64,000 nt of DNA from Paulinella micropora (GCA_009731375.1 BJOX01000148.1:516255-580254), one strand, 5' to 3'. Positions 54,268-64,000 are shown, counted from the stretch's first letter. Made by a program: numbers and translations. Notes: generated from the letters alone by a model not told the origin.

Positions 54268-54592
54268 GGCTATTACTGGGTACATTCAAGTGTCAAACTC
54301 AGCCATCAAATTTGATTTAAGCCTGGTCCGAGCCAGATTTCAGATAAGCGGTCAGATTTTAGATCAGCGGCCAGAATTCAAATTAGTTCAATTTAGCTGT
54401 AACATTTTGCGAAAATGATACAGATTTTGCGGACGTATATAGCAGTTAAATTGAACTTGACTCCATTATTTTGAATTCTATCCACTAATTCGAAATCTGA
54501 CCGCTAATCTGAAACTTGATGATCTGACGCTTAACTAAAATTCAATGGCTGAGTTTGACACTTGAAATTGTACCCAGTAATACTACGTGACT
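54268..54592. mobile_element. Fold-back element, ~325 bases
   Basis: Imperfect inverted repeat with ~150-base arms. Left arm starts TATTACTGGGTACATTCAAG, right arm ends CTTGAAATTGTACCCAGTAATA; the loop is short (around TTTTGCGAAAATG). No ORF. MITE or fold-back transposon. Confidence 0.6.
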
Positions 54593-54610
54593 CGGCGGAG
54601 CCGGGCTCAG

Positions 54611-54684
54611 TTCAACTTTCACTTACTTTAGTTTTCAAAAGCCTACACCGGTTTTGAAACTGAGTTACAGTGAAAGTTGAACGT
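54611..54684. repeat. Short palindrome GTTCAACTTTCACT
   Basis: GTTCAACTTTCACT...AGTGAAAGTTGAAC with partly paired interior (GTTTTCAAAA, GGTTTTGAAAC), 20 bases after the fold-back element. Confidence 0.5.
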
Positions 54685-55826
54685 CTGACTCAGAGTCCGA
54701 CTCTGAGTAAGTGGCAGCCTGACGGTTTCTAGCGGTCATGATATATTAATACTATCAATACTACGTGACTACTGATCATGAGTCATGAGTGTAGGCATCA
54801 CCCCCCGGATAGCCGGTAAAAAGTACCTTTTCCTGGTGACAGGTGCACCAGCTTGTTTTTCAGTATTATTTGTCCTGATTGGACCTGATGCCATTTTATT
54901 CCTGGTCTGTTGCCGTTTTCCTTTTTGGCTTCACTGAACTAATGTAACGAGACATCATTCTCATCTTTTGAGGACTGTGTTTGGTTGTATTACAGACTTT
55001 TTACGAGCTATCATTGGGGGCATTACATTTGGAGTCCACATCACTGGGGTGATTTCTTTCTGCTTTGCCACACAGGCAACAGAGTGAATTTTCACTGACC
55101 TGTCTCACACGGGGACGTCAGACGAAAACAAATACTCCAACACAGCTCCCTCATAACTCTTTCACAAAACAAATAATTTGATTGGTCTCAAGCAGGTGTC
55201 TCGTACCCTCTAGCCCAATCAGTATCTGTGTGCTCACAAGGAGACATCAGATACAAACTCTCTGTCGTTCTTGCTGTTCTCACACAGAGACCAAGAAGAA
55301 GGAGGTGGACAGAAGAGTGAAGGAACACACACAAAACACAAACAAGCATAGGGACAGGAGCACAACACTCTACCCTTCTAGTTTGTGCATTTATCTGCAT
55401 TATCTCACACATACGTCAGAGTATTTTTGCAAATCTCTGATCGTTTTCTAAAGGTAGGTCTGAGAACCTATCCGACCGACTGTCGACTTCTCAAGGAGAG
55501 CTTTTCTAGCTTCTCTATTACTATCTGTGTGTAGGTCCAAGTGCCTCATACTAGATACAATATAGAAAAGAAGGAGGAGAAAGTAATCTGAGTAAGGAGA
55601 ACAAGAAATCGGAGAAAGTCTCAAAGACTATTTTTCTCAAACAAAAACAAACATACAAACAGTGTTTCATAAAGGACAGGGAATCTCACTCTAACCTCTC
55701 TATTAGTTTCTCTCTTCACTAGTCAATCGACTGAAGGAGGAACAGAACACAAACGAACAAAAACCAAACATAGGAGCTGACACTGTCCTCCTGTTAATTA
55801 CTACTACGACATCATGTCGACAGAGA
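54685..55826. other. Possible leader of the gypsy element
   Basis: No convincing ORF. CACACAGAGACCAAGAAGAA-like and TCTCA-rich sequence resembles an untranslated leader; no primer-binding site was recognised. Ends at the gap before gag. Confidence 0.3.
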
Positions 55827-56715
55827 NNNNNNNNNNNNNNNNNNNNNNNNNNNNNNNNNNNNNNNNNNNNNNNNNNNNNNNNNNNNNNNNNNNNNNNNNN
55901 NNNNNNNNNNNNNNNNNNNNNNNNNNNNNNNNNNNNNNNNNNNNNNNNNNNNNNNNNNNNNNNNNNNNNNNNNNNNNNNNNNNNNNNNNNNNNNNNNNNN
56001 NNNNNNNNNNNNNNNNNNNNNNNNNNNNNNNNNNNNNNNNNNNNNNNNNNNNNNNNNNNNNNNNNNNNNNNNNNNNNNNNNNNNNNNNNNNNNNNNNNNN
56101 NNNNNNNNNNNNNNNNNNNNNNNNNNNNNNNNNNNNNNNNNNNNNNNNNNNNNNNNNNNNNNNNNNNNNNNNNNNNNNNNNNNNNNNNNNNNNNNNNNNN
56201 NNNNNNNNNNNNNNNNNNNNNNNNNNNNNNNNNNNNNNNNNNNNNNNNNNNNNNNNNNNNNNNNNNNNNNNNNNNNNNNNNNNNNNNNNNNNNNNNNNNN
56301 NNNNNNNNNNNNNNNNNNNNNNNNNNNNNNNNNNNNNNNNNNNNNNNNNNNNNNNNNNNNNNNNNNNNNNNNNNNNNNNNNNNNNNNNNNNNNNNNNNNN
56401 NNNNNNNNNNNNNNNNNNNNNNNNNNNNNNNNNNNNNNNNNNNNNNNNNNNNNNNNNNNNNNNNNNNNNNNNNNNNNNNNNNNNNNNNNNNNNNNNNNNN
56501 NNNNNNNNNNNNNNNNNNNNNNNNNNNNNNNNNNNNNNNNNNNNNNNNNNNNNNNNNNNNNNNNNNNNNNNNNNNNNNNNNNNNNNNNNNNNNNNNNNNN
56601 NNNNNNNNNNNNNNNNNNNNNNNNNNNNNNNNNNNNNNNNNNNNNNNNNNNNNNNNNNNNNNNNNNNNNNNNNNNNNNNNNNNNNNNNNNNNNNNNNNNN
56701 NNNNNNNNNNNNNNN
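55827..56715. other. Assembly gap
   Basis: 889 N at the 5' side of gypsy gag. Confidence 0.99.
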
Positions 56716-58251
56716 GCAGTCGATGTAACAAAAATGAAGACCAATCTGGGTTCGAAAAACTCGACTGGCATATTTCATCTTTTTACGATGGAAATGAAGG
56801 CCTTGGAGGAGGGGAAGGCAGAGATGGAAAAAAGCATTAAGGCAGCAGGAGAAACTCATCCTGTGATTGATGAGTTAGAGAAGACCGACAGAGTTCTGAC
56901 CAAGATCAGACTGTTGATGGGTGCGTTACTGCACAAGGAGGCATGGAAGAGATGGATTCCTACCAAGGATCACTCTGTCCTTAAATCGCTTAGTAACGCA
57001 CCACCGGTCGCCAATAAAGCAGGGGTTGACCAATATGTGGAGAAATATAATTTTCTCAGATCTGCTTCTGAATTGGTGGCCTTTAGCACTCATGCTCAAA
57101 AGCTGGTGATATCTGAAAAGAAGAAGGCGAAAGAGAATGAGGAGTTCGAGAAGACGATGAGACTGGAGAGAATGAAAGCAAAAGTGAGTGGTGCAAAGAC
57201 ACACCCTCCGACATATTTGACCCCACCAGCTCCTGCCCCACCAGCCCCTGCACCCNNNNNNNNNNNNNNNNNNNNNNNNNNNNNNNNNNNNNNNNNNNNN
57301 NNNNNNNNNNNNNNNNNNNNNNNNNNNNNNNNNNNNNNNNNNNNNNNNNNNNNNNNNNNNNNNNNNNNNNNNNNNNNNNNNNNNNNNNNNNNNNNNNNNN
57401 NNNNNNNNNNNNNNNNNNNNNNNNNNNNNNNNNNNNNNNNNNNNNNNNNNNNNNNNNNNNNNNNNNNNNNNNNNNNNNNNNNNNNNNNNNNNNNNNNNNN
57501 NNNNNNNNNNNNNNNNNNNNNNNNNNNNNNNNNNNNNNNNNNNNNNNNNNNNNNNNNNNNNNNNNNNNNNNNNNNNNNNNNNNNNNNNNNNNNNNNNNNN
57601 NNNNNNNNNNNNNNNNNNNNNNNNNNNNNNNNNNNNNNNNNNNNNNNNNNNNNNNNNNNNNNNNNNNNNNNNNNNNNNNNNNNNNNNNNNNNNNNNNNNN
57701 NNNNNNNNNNNNNNNNNNNNNNNNNNNNNNNNNNNNNNNNNNNNNNNNNNNNNNNNNNNNNNNNNNNNNNNNNNNNNNNNNNNNNNNNNNNNNNNNNNNN
57801 NNNNNNNNNNNNNNNNNNNNNNNNNNNNNNNNNNNNNNNNNNNNNNNNNNNNNNNNNNNNNNNNNNNNNNNNNNNNNNNNNNNNNNNNNNNNNNNNNNNN
57901 NNNNNNNNAGGAGGAGCAGGAGCAGGAGGACGAGGAGGAGGAGGAGGAGGAGAACGAGGAGGAGGAACATGGAGAGGAGCCTCGAGGTGGCAAGGAACCC
58001 CTCAGAGAGGAAGAGGAGGAGGTCGGGGATATACCCCTTATGGAAGGAGAGCTGTTCGAGCTCCAGCCCCCCCCCACCAAGAGGAGGAGGAGGCTCATGG
58101 GCAAGCTCCAACCCGAATTTCGGTCGAGCTCAGGCCTACAACACTGCCTCGGAGACCGATACGTCATCCCACCCGGACACTACTCAAGGTAATCGTTTCG
58201 AGGTGGTGGAATGACTGGAGGGGGAAGAAGAGAGGAAGGAGAAGACTGTGA
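56716..58251 (+). CDS. Gypsy Gag-like ORF, interrupted by gap
   Basis: Before the gap (56716-57255): KNSTGIFHLFTMEMKALEEG, helical and charged, KEAWKRWIPTKDHSVLKSL, ending in a Pro/Ala run. After the gap (57909-58251): Gly/Arg-rich RGG-like segments (GAGGRGGGGGGERGGG, RGRGGGRGYTPYGRR), possibly RNA binding in place of a CCHC knuckle, and a stop TGA at 58249. Frame continuity across 653 N is not certain. Overlaps pol by 37 bases in the -1 frame. Confidence 0.55.
   Translation, partial: AVDVTKMKTNLGSKNSTGIFHLFTMEMKALEEGKAEMEKSIKAAGETHPVIDELEKTDRVLTKIRLLMGALLHKEAWKRWIPTKDHSVLKSLSNAPPVANKAGVDQYVEKYNFLRSASELVAFSTHAQKLVISEKKKAKENEEFEKTMRLERMKAKVSGAKTHPPTYLTPPAPAPPAPAPXXXXXXXXXXXXXXXXXXXXXXXXXXXXXXXXXXXXXXXXXXXXXXXXXXXXXXXXXXXXXXXXXXXXXXXXXXXXXXXXXXXXXXXXXXXXXXXXXXXXXXXXXXXXXXXXXXXXXXXXXXXXXXXXXXXXXXXXXXXXXXXXXXXXXXXXXXXXXXXXXXXXXXXXXXXXXXXXXXXXXXXXXXXXXXXXXXXXXXXXXXXXXXXXXXXXXXXXXXGGAGAGGRGGGGGGERGGGTWRGASRWQGTPQRGRGGGRGYTPYGRRAVRAPAPPHQEEEEAHGQAPTRISVELRPTTLPRRPIRHPTRTLLKVIVSRWWNDWRGKKRGRRRL
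57256..57908. other. Assembly gap
   Basis: 653 N within gypsy gag. Confidence 0.99.
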
Positions 58252-60494
58252 AGTTTAACCCTAAAGTCACAGTGCTTTCTAATGCTGTTGTGCAGACTGG
58301 GCCAACGCTTCCTCTATGTGAAAACAAAGATGTGGGTACACAGAGACTGCAGCCCCAAGGTAGTCTCATACCCGTTCATACAGCACGGTTACCAATGATA
58401 ACTGATGCAAATAGGAAGGCGAGACTTGCGATGGAGGCGAGGAGGCCAATGGCAGACGTATCGCCTCGGCCAAGCAAACAACCACGAACAGACTCAATGT
58501 CTACGGTCGCGGCGGGTGGCGAGCAAAAAGACAATGTGTGTACTCAAGTACCACAAGACAATGTCGCTCAAATAGTAAACGCACCAGTACCGCAGAATAA
58601 TAAAAATGTTAATGAGGTGAAGCAGGAGGAGAAGAAGGAGGAGTTGAAAAACTTAGAGACAAGACTCCAAAATTTGGAACGTAAAGTTCTTGTTCTCGCA
58701 GCCAATATGCACAGGCCCGATGCTCTGTATTATACGGAACTTTATTGTGAAACATTGAAGACAATATTAAAAGTTGGTAATGATACGATGGCGAATATTA
58801 ATATTGTCGGCCGGAAGTTTTTAAATCGATACCGGGACTGGGTGGACGGAAATATGAAAAAGTCAACGGGCACTCTCAAAGGAGTGAGCAGCCGGACGGA
58901 TATCACGGGAATCATCACACTGACCTTTAAATTGAAATCCGCACGAGTATACCGTATGGACCTCTATGTCGTCCCCGGTTACCACGGGTCAATATTACTA
59001 TCGTATGACCAATTGGCTACGATGGGGGCTGTGATTGATTGCGCCGCACGGCGAGTGATATATGGAGTAAAAAGAGGAGAAGAGAACGATATTGATCCCT
59101 TCAACGCTACTGACTCTTATGAGGCTTATGAGCTGAGTCTAGCGACGGATCACAAAAAGATGGCCATCGCACATGAGGCACTTGAGGTGTACGTTCACCC
59201 CCATGTCGTAAGACCGGATGAACTGTCCTGGACCGACAATTGGGAATCCCAAGTGTGCACTGTCACAGTTCCGACATGCCATTGGGACAAAAAGTCTATT
59301 GATGACTTAATCGAGAAGCGAAAGGAGGAGATTATATGTGTCGCACAAAGAAGCCCGTCGTTGGCGAGATTCGCGGAAGGAGTAGGAACAGATGTCCATA
59401 TTACTAACGGATACTGTTTCCATGCGAAAGTAGGAGAAGAAAAAAGGGAGGAGTTTGTACCAAGGAGAACGGGGCCAATCCCGGATACTCCAACAGAAAC
59501 TATTAAAAGTTTTATTACTGATTTCTGGGGGGAGCCGACGTGGCCGCGTTCACTAACTGAAGTGAAGAAATGCTTACGGACTTTATTCGAAAATAATAAG
59601 CCGTATACTATTATCCTGCCATATAATGAGAAGGCGATATGGGCGCAGGAAATAAGGGACCGGCTTATTGATCATCCTATACCGGTACCCTCTCGCAAGC
59701 AACAGCTAGTGGTGGCTTGTCGTATGGGAACTCGTGAGCAGAGCAGTGCATACAAGCGGAAGCTCAGAGACCTCGACAAGTTGAAATTGATACCGCAAGC
59801 ATTCACATGCTTTGATGGTTTTTACACCCGTAAAGCTCCTTTGCAATACGCGAGACTCATTGACATGCTGGTGGAGCTCGGTAAAGATGATGAGCCGGAC
59901 ACGGTCACGTATGAAAAGACGGGCCTAGATGATGTCTCGGAAGAGGACTTAGGCTTGGAGGAGGACAGAGAACCCCTCAAGCAGCATAAGCAGATGTCTG
60001 ATGAAGATTTTCAAGAGGCGGCGCGGAAAATATTGGAAGAAGGAGTAGGCACGGAGAAGGAGAAGGAGCTTTTAAAAGCCAAATTAGAGGCGAACAAGGA
60101 AATTTTTGACCCTCCACATGCAGGTGGTGTCAAGCCTGAAGATTTCACTGCGGTTATTTACAAAATACCGGGTGCGGAGCCGTCACCGGCACCACGAAGG
60201 GCGAATTTGAGTATACATGAGGCGAAGATAGCGGAGGAGCTAGCAAGACAGCTGCTCAATGAGGACTTTATTGAGAGATCAACATCTCCAATAGTCTCAC
60301 AACCGAGAATAGTGCCGAAGCCAGGAGGAGAATGGCGCCTGACAGTTAACTATGCTCGTGTTAACAAGGTGCTGGAGGAAGAGAGAAATCCTCTCCCGAC
60401 ATTAGAAGAAGGAAGGAGAGTACTGCGGAATGCAAAATTCTATTCGGTCATTGACCTTAAGAATTGTTCGGTCATTGACCTTAAGAATGGCTAG
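58215..60494 (+). CDS. Gypsy Pol, first part: protease-like domain and start of RT
   Basis: Open from 58215 (stop TGA just before), in the -1 frame relative to gag; no clear slippery heptamer. A coiled region (LKNLETRLQNLERKVLVLAA) precedes a retropepsin-like fold: NDTMANINIVGRKF at 58779 and GSILLSYDQLATMGAVID. The catalytic triad reads DTM where DTG or DSG is usual. The RT begins around 60180 (LLNEDFIERSTSPIVSQPRI, KPGGEWRLTVNYARVNKV, PLPTLEEG, FYSVIDLKN). A 24-base tandem duplication repeats SVIDLKN, followed by TAG at 60492. Confidence 0.75.
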   Translation: MEGEEERKEKTVKFNPKVTVLSNAVVQTGPTLPLCENKDVGTQRLQPQGSLIPVHTARLPMITDANRKARLAMEARRPMADVSPRPSKQPRTDSMSTVAAGGEQKDNVCTQVPQDNVAQIVNAPVPQNNKNVNEVKQEEKKEELKNLETRLQNLERKVLVLAANMHRPDALYYTELYCETLKTILKVGNDTMANINIVGRKFLNRYRDWVDGNMKKSTGTLKGVSSRTDITGIITLTFKLKSARVYRMDLYVVPGYHGSILLSYDQLATMGAVIDCAARRVIYGVKRGEENDIDPFNATDSYEAYELSLATDHKKMAIAHEALEVYVHPHVVRPDELSWTDNWESQVCTVTVPTCHWDKKSIDDLIEKRKEEIICVAQRSPSLARFAEGVGTDVHITNGYCFHAKVGEEKREEFVPRRTGPIPDTPTETIKSFITDFWGEPTWPRSLTEVKKCLRTLFENNKPYTIILPYNEKAIWAQEIRDRLIDHPIPVPSRKQQLVVACRMGTREQSSAYKRKLRDLDKLKLIPQAFTCFDGFYTRKAPLQYARLIDMLVELGKDDEPDTVTYEKTGLDDVSEEDLGLEEDREPLKQHKQMSDEDFQEAARKILEEGVGTEKEKELLKAKLEANKEIFDPPHAGGVKPEDFTAVIYKIPGAEPSPAPRRANLSIHEAKIAEELARQLLNEDFIERSTSPIVSQPRIVPKPGGEWRLTVNYARVNKVLEEERNPLPTLEEGRRVLRNAKFYSVIDLKNCSVIDLKNG

Positions 60495-63467
60495 TCCAGA
60501 TGGCTGACGGCGTTTGTGGTGGGTATGGAAATATACCAATGGAAAGTGCTTCCGATGGGCCTCAAGCAAGCCCCAGGACTTTTCCAGAAGGCGATGCAGA
60601 AGATGTTGAGCAGTCAGTACGATGATTTGTCTGACGGTGGCTTTATGAGAAGGCGGGGACAGAAGGCGGGAGAATATGCATTTTGCTATATCGATGACAT
60701 TATCGTATACTCTAACACAATGGAGGAGCATATCGATCATTTGTCCGATATATTCAGGCGCATCGGAGCTTTTGGCCTGAAGTGCAATCTAAAGAAGTGT
60801 CAACTTGCCAAGACGAGTGTGACATACTTAGGGTACGAGATCTCCCATAATCGAGTCTCGATATCCAAAGAGAAGAGGGAGGAGATTATGAATCGACCGA
60901 TACCGAAGAACCGCACTGAATTGCACTCATTCCTTGCGATGGCGCAATACTATAGCCAGTTTATACCCGATTGGGGTGCAACACGGGCTAAAGTGGAGAA
61001 AATGATAGATTTTGGAGACTTTGAGAAGTGGGACGAAGAGGCTTTGCAAGCGTTTCATGCGCTCAAAGATCTCATTTACAAAGACCCGAAAGACGGAGGA
61101 CTGGTGTTAACGATGCCCGACTTTACGAAACAATTCGTAGTCGATACAGACGCATCTAAGTTTGCGATTGGGGCTGTATTACAACAAGAGGATGAGGAGA
61201 AGAAATTACGCCCAATCATGTTTATTAGTAGGAAGTTGTGTGCGGCGGAGAGAAACTATTGCACAAGGCAAAGAGAGGCGTTGGCGGTAGTATGGGCCCT
61301 CAAGAGGCTCAGAGAGTATTTGTGGGGAGGACCTCAATTTACTGTCAGAACTGATCATCATAACCTGTTATGGTTGATGAATCATGAACAGACGGGACGG
61401 CTGGCGCGGTGGCAAGCGTTCTTGTCTTGTTTCGATTTTACAATGGTCCATCTACCGGGAAAGCGAAATGTGGTCGCTGATAGCCTCTCTAGGCTAGAGT
61501 TTAACTCAGAAGTATCGGCGTTGGTGTCCACGGTGGAGATGGAAGACTTGTCCACTGACAAGGTGTATGAGGTCAGCCACATTGAGGCGATGGAGATGGC
61601 GAGTGGAGTCCGATATGACCGCACAGGTCTACGGTACAGTCCACAAGGCCCGGATCACGGGATATGTTGTGAGCTACATACCCAGGAGGACGCTGAGTGG
61701 TCCTATGAGGTATATGAGAATGCGAAGGCGAACATAAGAGAGGAAGAGGAGACGCAGGAAGTTTATGCGGAGCCTCCTCAAGAGCGGAGAAGTGACCTAG
61801 ACGATGACCCGGAAAGAATCGGGGTACGGCTAGAAGATGGTACTATCCATATAGCCTCGCCTACCGCATGGAGGCAACAACAGGCTCAAGATCCGGAGTT
61901 TAAAGAACTGATACAGTTATATCAGAACCCGGATGAGCTACGGATGACGAAAGCGATCAAAGATCAGATGAAGGAGATGGGATGGAGAGATGGTCTACTG
62001 TGGTACAAGGGCCTTCACGGTCGCTATGCGTCACAGCCGGACAAATGGACCCTTTGGGTACCGGAGAGTCTGAGACGATTTATATTTGTCGCAGCCCACA
62101 ATTGCCCACTTTTGGCGCATCCGGGTCGACAACGAACTCATATGTTCGTAGCGAGGCGATTCTGGTGGAAGAAGATGAAGGAGGAGATAGATCAGGCGGT
62201 GGATGCATGCATCCCGTGCAAGATAAACAAAACACCACTGAAGGCAAATTTCGGCCTGATTGGCGAATTTCCTCTTCATGCGGGGATGTTTGAGTTTATA
62301 CACATTGATCATGTGGGACCTTTCCCAGAATCGAAGGATGGTTACAAATACCTCCTTACGGCTATTGACAGAGCCACCAACTATGTGTGGATCATCCCTG
62401 TCAAAGACGTTACCGGCAAGACGACGGCCGAGGCGCTGATCGATAGGATCATCTCACAGATCGGAGTACCAAGAAAGATATGTTCTGATCGAGGCTCGGA
62501 CTTTAATAACGAGGTCATCGACAAACTATCTAAGTATTACGGGATGAAATGGCAATATGTTACTGCCTATAACCCGCGAGCAAATGGGAAAATCGAGCGG
62601 GTACACAGACCCCTCAAAGCCTCGCTAAAGATGTATTGCACGAAGAAGGAGAATCAAAGAGCATGGGTCGAGGCAGCACCATCATTTGCGTTTGCAATGA
62701 ACTGTCTACCCTCTACGGCGTTAGGAGGCTCGAAGAGCTCAATCTCGCCATATCAGTTAGTATATGGGCGTGAGCCTGATATCCCGACTTCGCTCCTTCA
62801 CCCAAAAGACACTTGGGCGGATGCGGATGAGTTGTTTGGGATGAGACTTAGAGTGAAGATGGAGGCGGAACAAATAGTCAGGGCGCATAGAGAGGCGGAG
62901 CGCCGAAAGACTGATGCTGAAGGGGTGCGACAAGCGCACTTGGATCAGATCAAGTTCCAGGTCGGGGATATTGTACTATTGTACCATCCTCAAGTCCCGA
63001 AGGGAGTCAGCTCTAAGCTGTTCACTCACTGGAAAGGACCTTATCAGATTATGGAACAGACGGGACCTCTGAATTACAAGATCAGGGGTAGAGGGAAGGT
63101 GCAAATTGTGAATGTAAGAAGGCTGATTAAGTATGATCCCTTCTTACTGGAAGATGAATCCGTTGAGGAGGCGTTAAAACGGATGAAGGATGATTTCAAA
63201 GAGGTGCCGCCCATCCACAAGGAGGCTGGCATAGACCAAGACGATGCTTATCGGGCACCGATAGCTGACAAGGAGGAGAGTGAGGTTGACAGCAAGGAGA
63301 AGACTGACCGCGTAAGCGCGATGGGGACTCAGTCCAAGTCTCCGCGAGAGCATAGCGGAAAGAAGGAGAAGATCAGCCCAGGACCCAGCAGACACCAGAT
63401 TGTTATGGGTGGGTTTCGAGGCAGCTCTAGCAACCGCGCTTGGTGTATGCACTTGCACATTCGGTGA
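60495..63467 (+). CDS. Gypsy Pol, second part: RT, RNase H, integrase
   Basis: Same frame as the first part after the TAG. RT: YQWKVLPMGLKQAPGLFQ and catalytic YIDD at 60687-60698. RNase H: VVDTDASKFAIGAVLQQ and TDHHNLLWLMN. Chromatin-independent linker, then integrase with an HHCC finger (H and H near 62098-62140, CIPC at 62209), and the D,D35E triad: Asp at 62307 (HIDHVG), Asp at 62487 (CSDRGSD), Glu at 62595 (NGKIERVHR). C-terminal GPY motif near 63036 (HWKGPYQI). No chromodomain seen. Real gypsy sequence ends near 63375; the last 30 residues come from the fused family G repeat. Confidence 0.85.
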   Translation, partial: SRWLTAFVVGMEIYQWKVLPMGLKQAPGLFQKAMQKMLSSQYDDLSDGGFMRRRGQKAGEYAFCYIDDIIVYSNTMEEHIDHLSDIFRRIGAFGLKCNLKKCQLAKTSVTYLGYEISHNRVSISKEKREEIMNRPIPKNRTELHSFLAMAQYYSQFIPDWGATRAKVEKMIDFGDFEKWDEEALQAFHALKDLIYKDPKDGGLVLTMPDFTKQFVVDTDASKFAIGAVLQQEDEEKKLRPIMFISRKLCAAERNYCTRQREALAVVWALKRLREYLWGGPQFTVRTDHHNLLWLMNHEQTGRLARWQAFLSCFDFTMVHLPGKRNVVADSLSRLEFNSEVSALVSTVEMEDLSTDKVYEVSHIEAMEMASGVRYDRTGLRYSPQGPDHGICCELHTQEDAEWSYEVYENAKANIREEEETQEVYAEPPQERRSDLDDDPERIGVRLEDGTIHIASPTAWRQQQAQDPEFKELIQLYQNPDELRMTKAIKDQMKEMGWRDGLLWYKGLHGRYASQPDKWTLWVPESLRRFIFVAAHNCPLLAHPGRQRTHMFVARRFWWKKMKEEIDQAVDACIPCKINKTPLKANFGLIGEFPLHAGMFEFIHIDHVGPFPESKDGYKYLLTAIDRATNYVWIIPVKDVTGKTTAEALIDRIISQIGVPRKICSDRGSDFNNEVIDKLSKYYGMKWQYVTAYNPRANGKIERVHRPLKASLKMYCTKKENQRAWVEAAPSFAFAMNCLPSTALGGSKSSISPYQLVYGREPDIPTSLLHPKDTWADADELFGMRLRVKMEAEQIVRAHREAERRKTDAEGVRQAHLDQIKFQVGDIVLLYHPQVPKGVSSKLFTHWKGPYQIMEQTGPLNYKIRGRGKVQIVNVRRLIKYDPFLLEDESVEEALKRMKDDFKEVPPIHKEAGIDQDDAYRAPIADKEESEVDSKEKTDRVSAMGTQSKSPREHSGKKEKISPGPSRHQIVMGGFRGSSSNRAWCMHLHIR

Positions 63468-63659
63468 GGTCTTGCAAGAGGTTGCTGGGACTGCGGAATA
63501 ACCTCGGCTTAGTGCAGTCTTGCCCTCAGGAGCTCCATCGGTGGCCCCGATCATCAGGCGAGAGACTGACACGGGGGGGTGGAGGACCTCGAACAAGGGT
63601 ATTGGACGCTTATGTCCGTTGAGGATATGCCCTTAGCTGCATCAGTACGCCTCAGATAT

Positions 63660-63662
<3 letters not shown>
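63376..63662 (+). repeat. Family G repeat fused to the gypsy element
   Basis: Starts mid-unit at AGCCCAGGACCCAGCAG, directly at the end of gypsy-derived coding sequence, and ends CAGATATAGT plus a ~90-base (ATT)n. Confidence 0.65.
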
Positions 63663-63748
<86 letters not shown>

Positions 63749-63749
<1 letters not shown>

Positions 63750-63977
63750 TCGTGATAGCCCAGTGGTCAAGTTCTACCATCTGGGCCCTGTCGCCAGTTC
63801 GATTCCAGTCGGTGCCAACAGTATTTTCATTGAACATACCGGTCCGTCTGGAAGTGTTAGAACTGCCATTGCGGGGGTGTCATTAGAGCCTATCGTCAAT
63901 TCTTCGTACTCCCCTCACTGGTGAGACGATGGAGGCGCATGTGCAGAAATGCATCAGCCATTGACAGAGAAGCACTA
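63749..63977 (+). mobile_element. Family A SINE
   Basis: Nearly full copy, 5' end a few bases short, without the internal duplication, several private substitutions; (ATT)n tail reaches the window end. Confidence 0.75.
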
Positions 63978-64000
63978 TTATTATTATTATTATTATTATT

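Larger units (their letters stand above)
56716..63375 (+). mobile_element. Ty3/gypsy-type LTR retrotransposon, no LTRs identified
   Basis: Order gag, protease-like, RT, RNase H, integrase identifies Ty3/gypsy. The 5' side is hidden by an 889-base gap; the 3' side stops in a family G repeat at 63376 with no LTR or polypurine tract visible. Coding is broken by one in-frame TAG at 60492-60494 and gaps in gag. Ordinary host retrotransposon, no envelope-like ORF. Confidence 0.8.

Noticed and set aside
55814-56728. Frames of 300+ codons made of unknown residues
   Set aside because: They are translations of the 889-N gap.
58215-58251. Programmed -1 frameshift site between gag and pol
   Set aside because: The 37-base overlap is real, but no X-XXY-YYZ heptamer is present in the right phase, and gag continuity is uncertain because of a gap.

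Overview
This is nuclear DNA of a eukaryote with an unusually microsatellite-laden genome, assembled with gaps (13 runs of N). Evidence: GT-AG introns inside split genes, an endonuclease-type LINE, a Ty3/gypsy-type LTR element, SINE-like elements with polymerase III boxes, and tri- and tetranucleotide arrays over much of the window. I see no bacterial operons, rRNA or ordinary tRNA genes. The species cannot be fixed from the sequence; an alga or another protist-like lineage is my guess and no more.

Layout: 0-1.3 kb, exons of a minus-strand gene running off the left edge. 1.3-2.9 kb, ATT-type arrays with short retroelements. 2.9-9.05 kb, LINE copy 1. 9.05-13 kb, SINEs, TTG/GAA arrays and islands of repeat families inside (GATA)n. 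13.0-17.0 kb, a second minus-strand split gene of unknown function. 17-21 kb, a long palindrome, pentamer arrays and repeat families. 21-25.7 kb, LINE copy 2 (internally deleted). 25.7-29.7 kb, a nest of ATT-tailed repeats and a GC-rich tandem repeat. 29.7-31.4 kb, a (TATACA)n block. 32.4-50.1 kb, a large minus-strand gene. 50-53.2 kb, arrays. 53.2-56 kb, gene-poor DNA with fold-backs. 56.7-63.4 kb, the gypsy element (gag, protease-like, RT, RNase H, integrase). 63.4-64 kb, two further repeats.

The most interesting locus is 32.4-50.1 kb, minus strand. Hand splicing joins exons that encode a SAM domain, a Ser-rich linker, an RYQ-type helicase Q motif, then motifs Ia, Ib, II (DEVHH), III (SASPV), IV, V (GEEGLDVP) and VI (QTRGRMRQ) of a Dicer/RIG-I-class RNA helicase. 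Reading phase is preserved across every junction I could test. The Walker A exon was not found, and no PAZ or RNase III domain is seen before the gene runs into repeats. SAM plus Dicer/RIG-I-type helicase is an architecture I do not know as standard.

A second theme is common to all three minus-strand genes. Introns are packed with TACA or GATA microsatellites, and within them the edges of the neighbouring exons, with their splice sites, are repeated up to about 20 times as degenerate tandem copies. A third theme is retroelement biology: the LINE, the tRNA-like SINE and another repeat family share a similar 3' end before an (ATT)n tail, while other families end in (ATCT)n, so the microsatellites look partly like grown retroelement tails.
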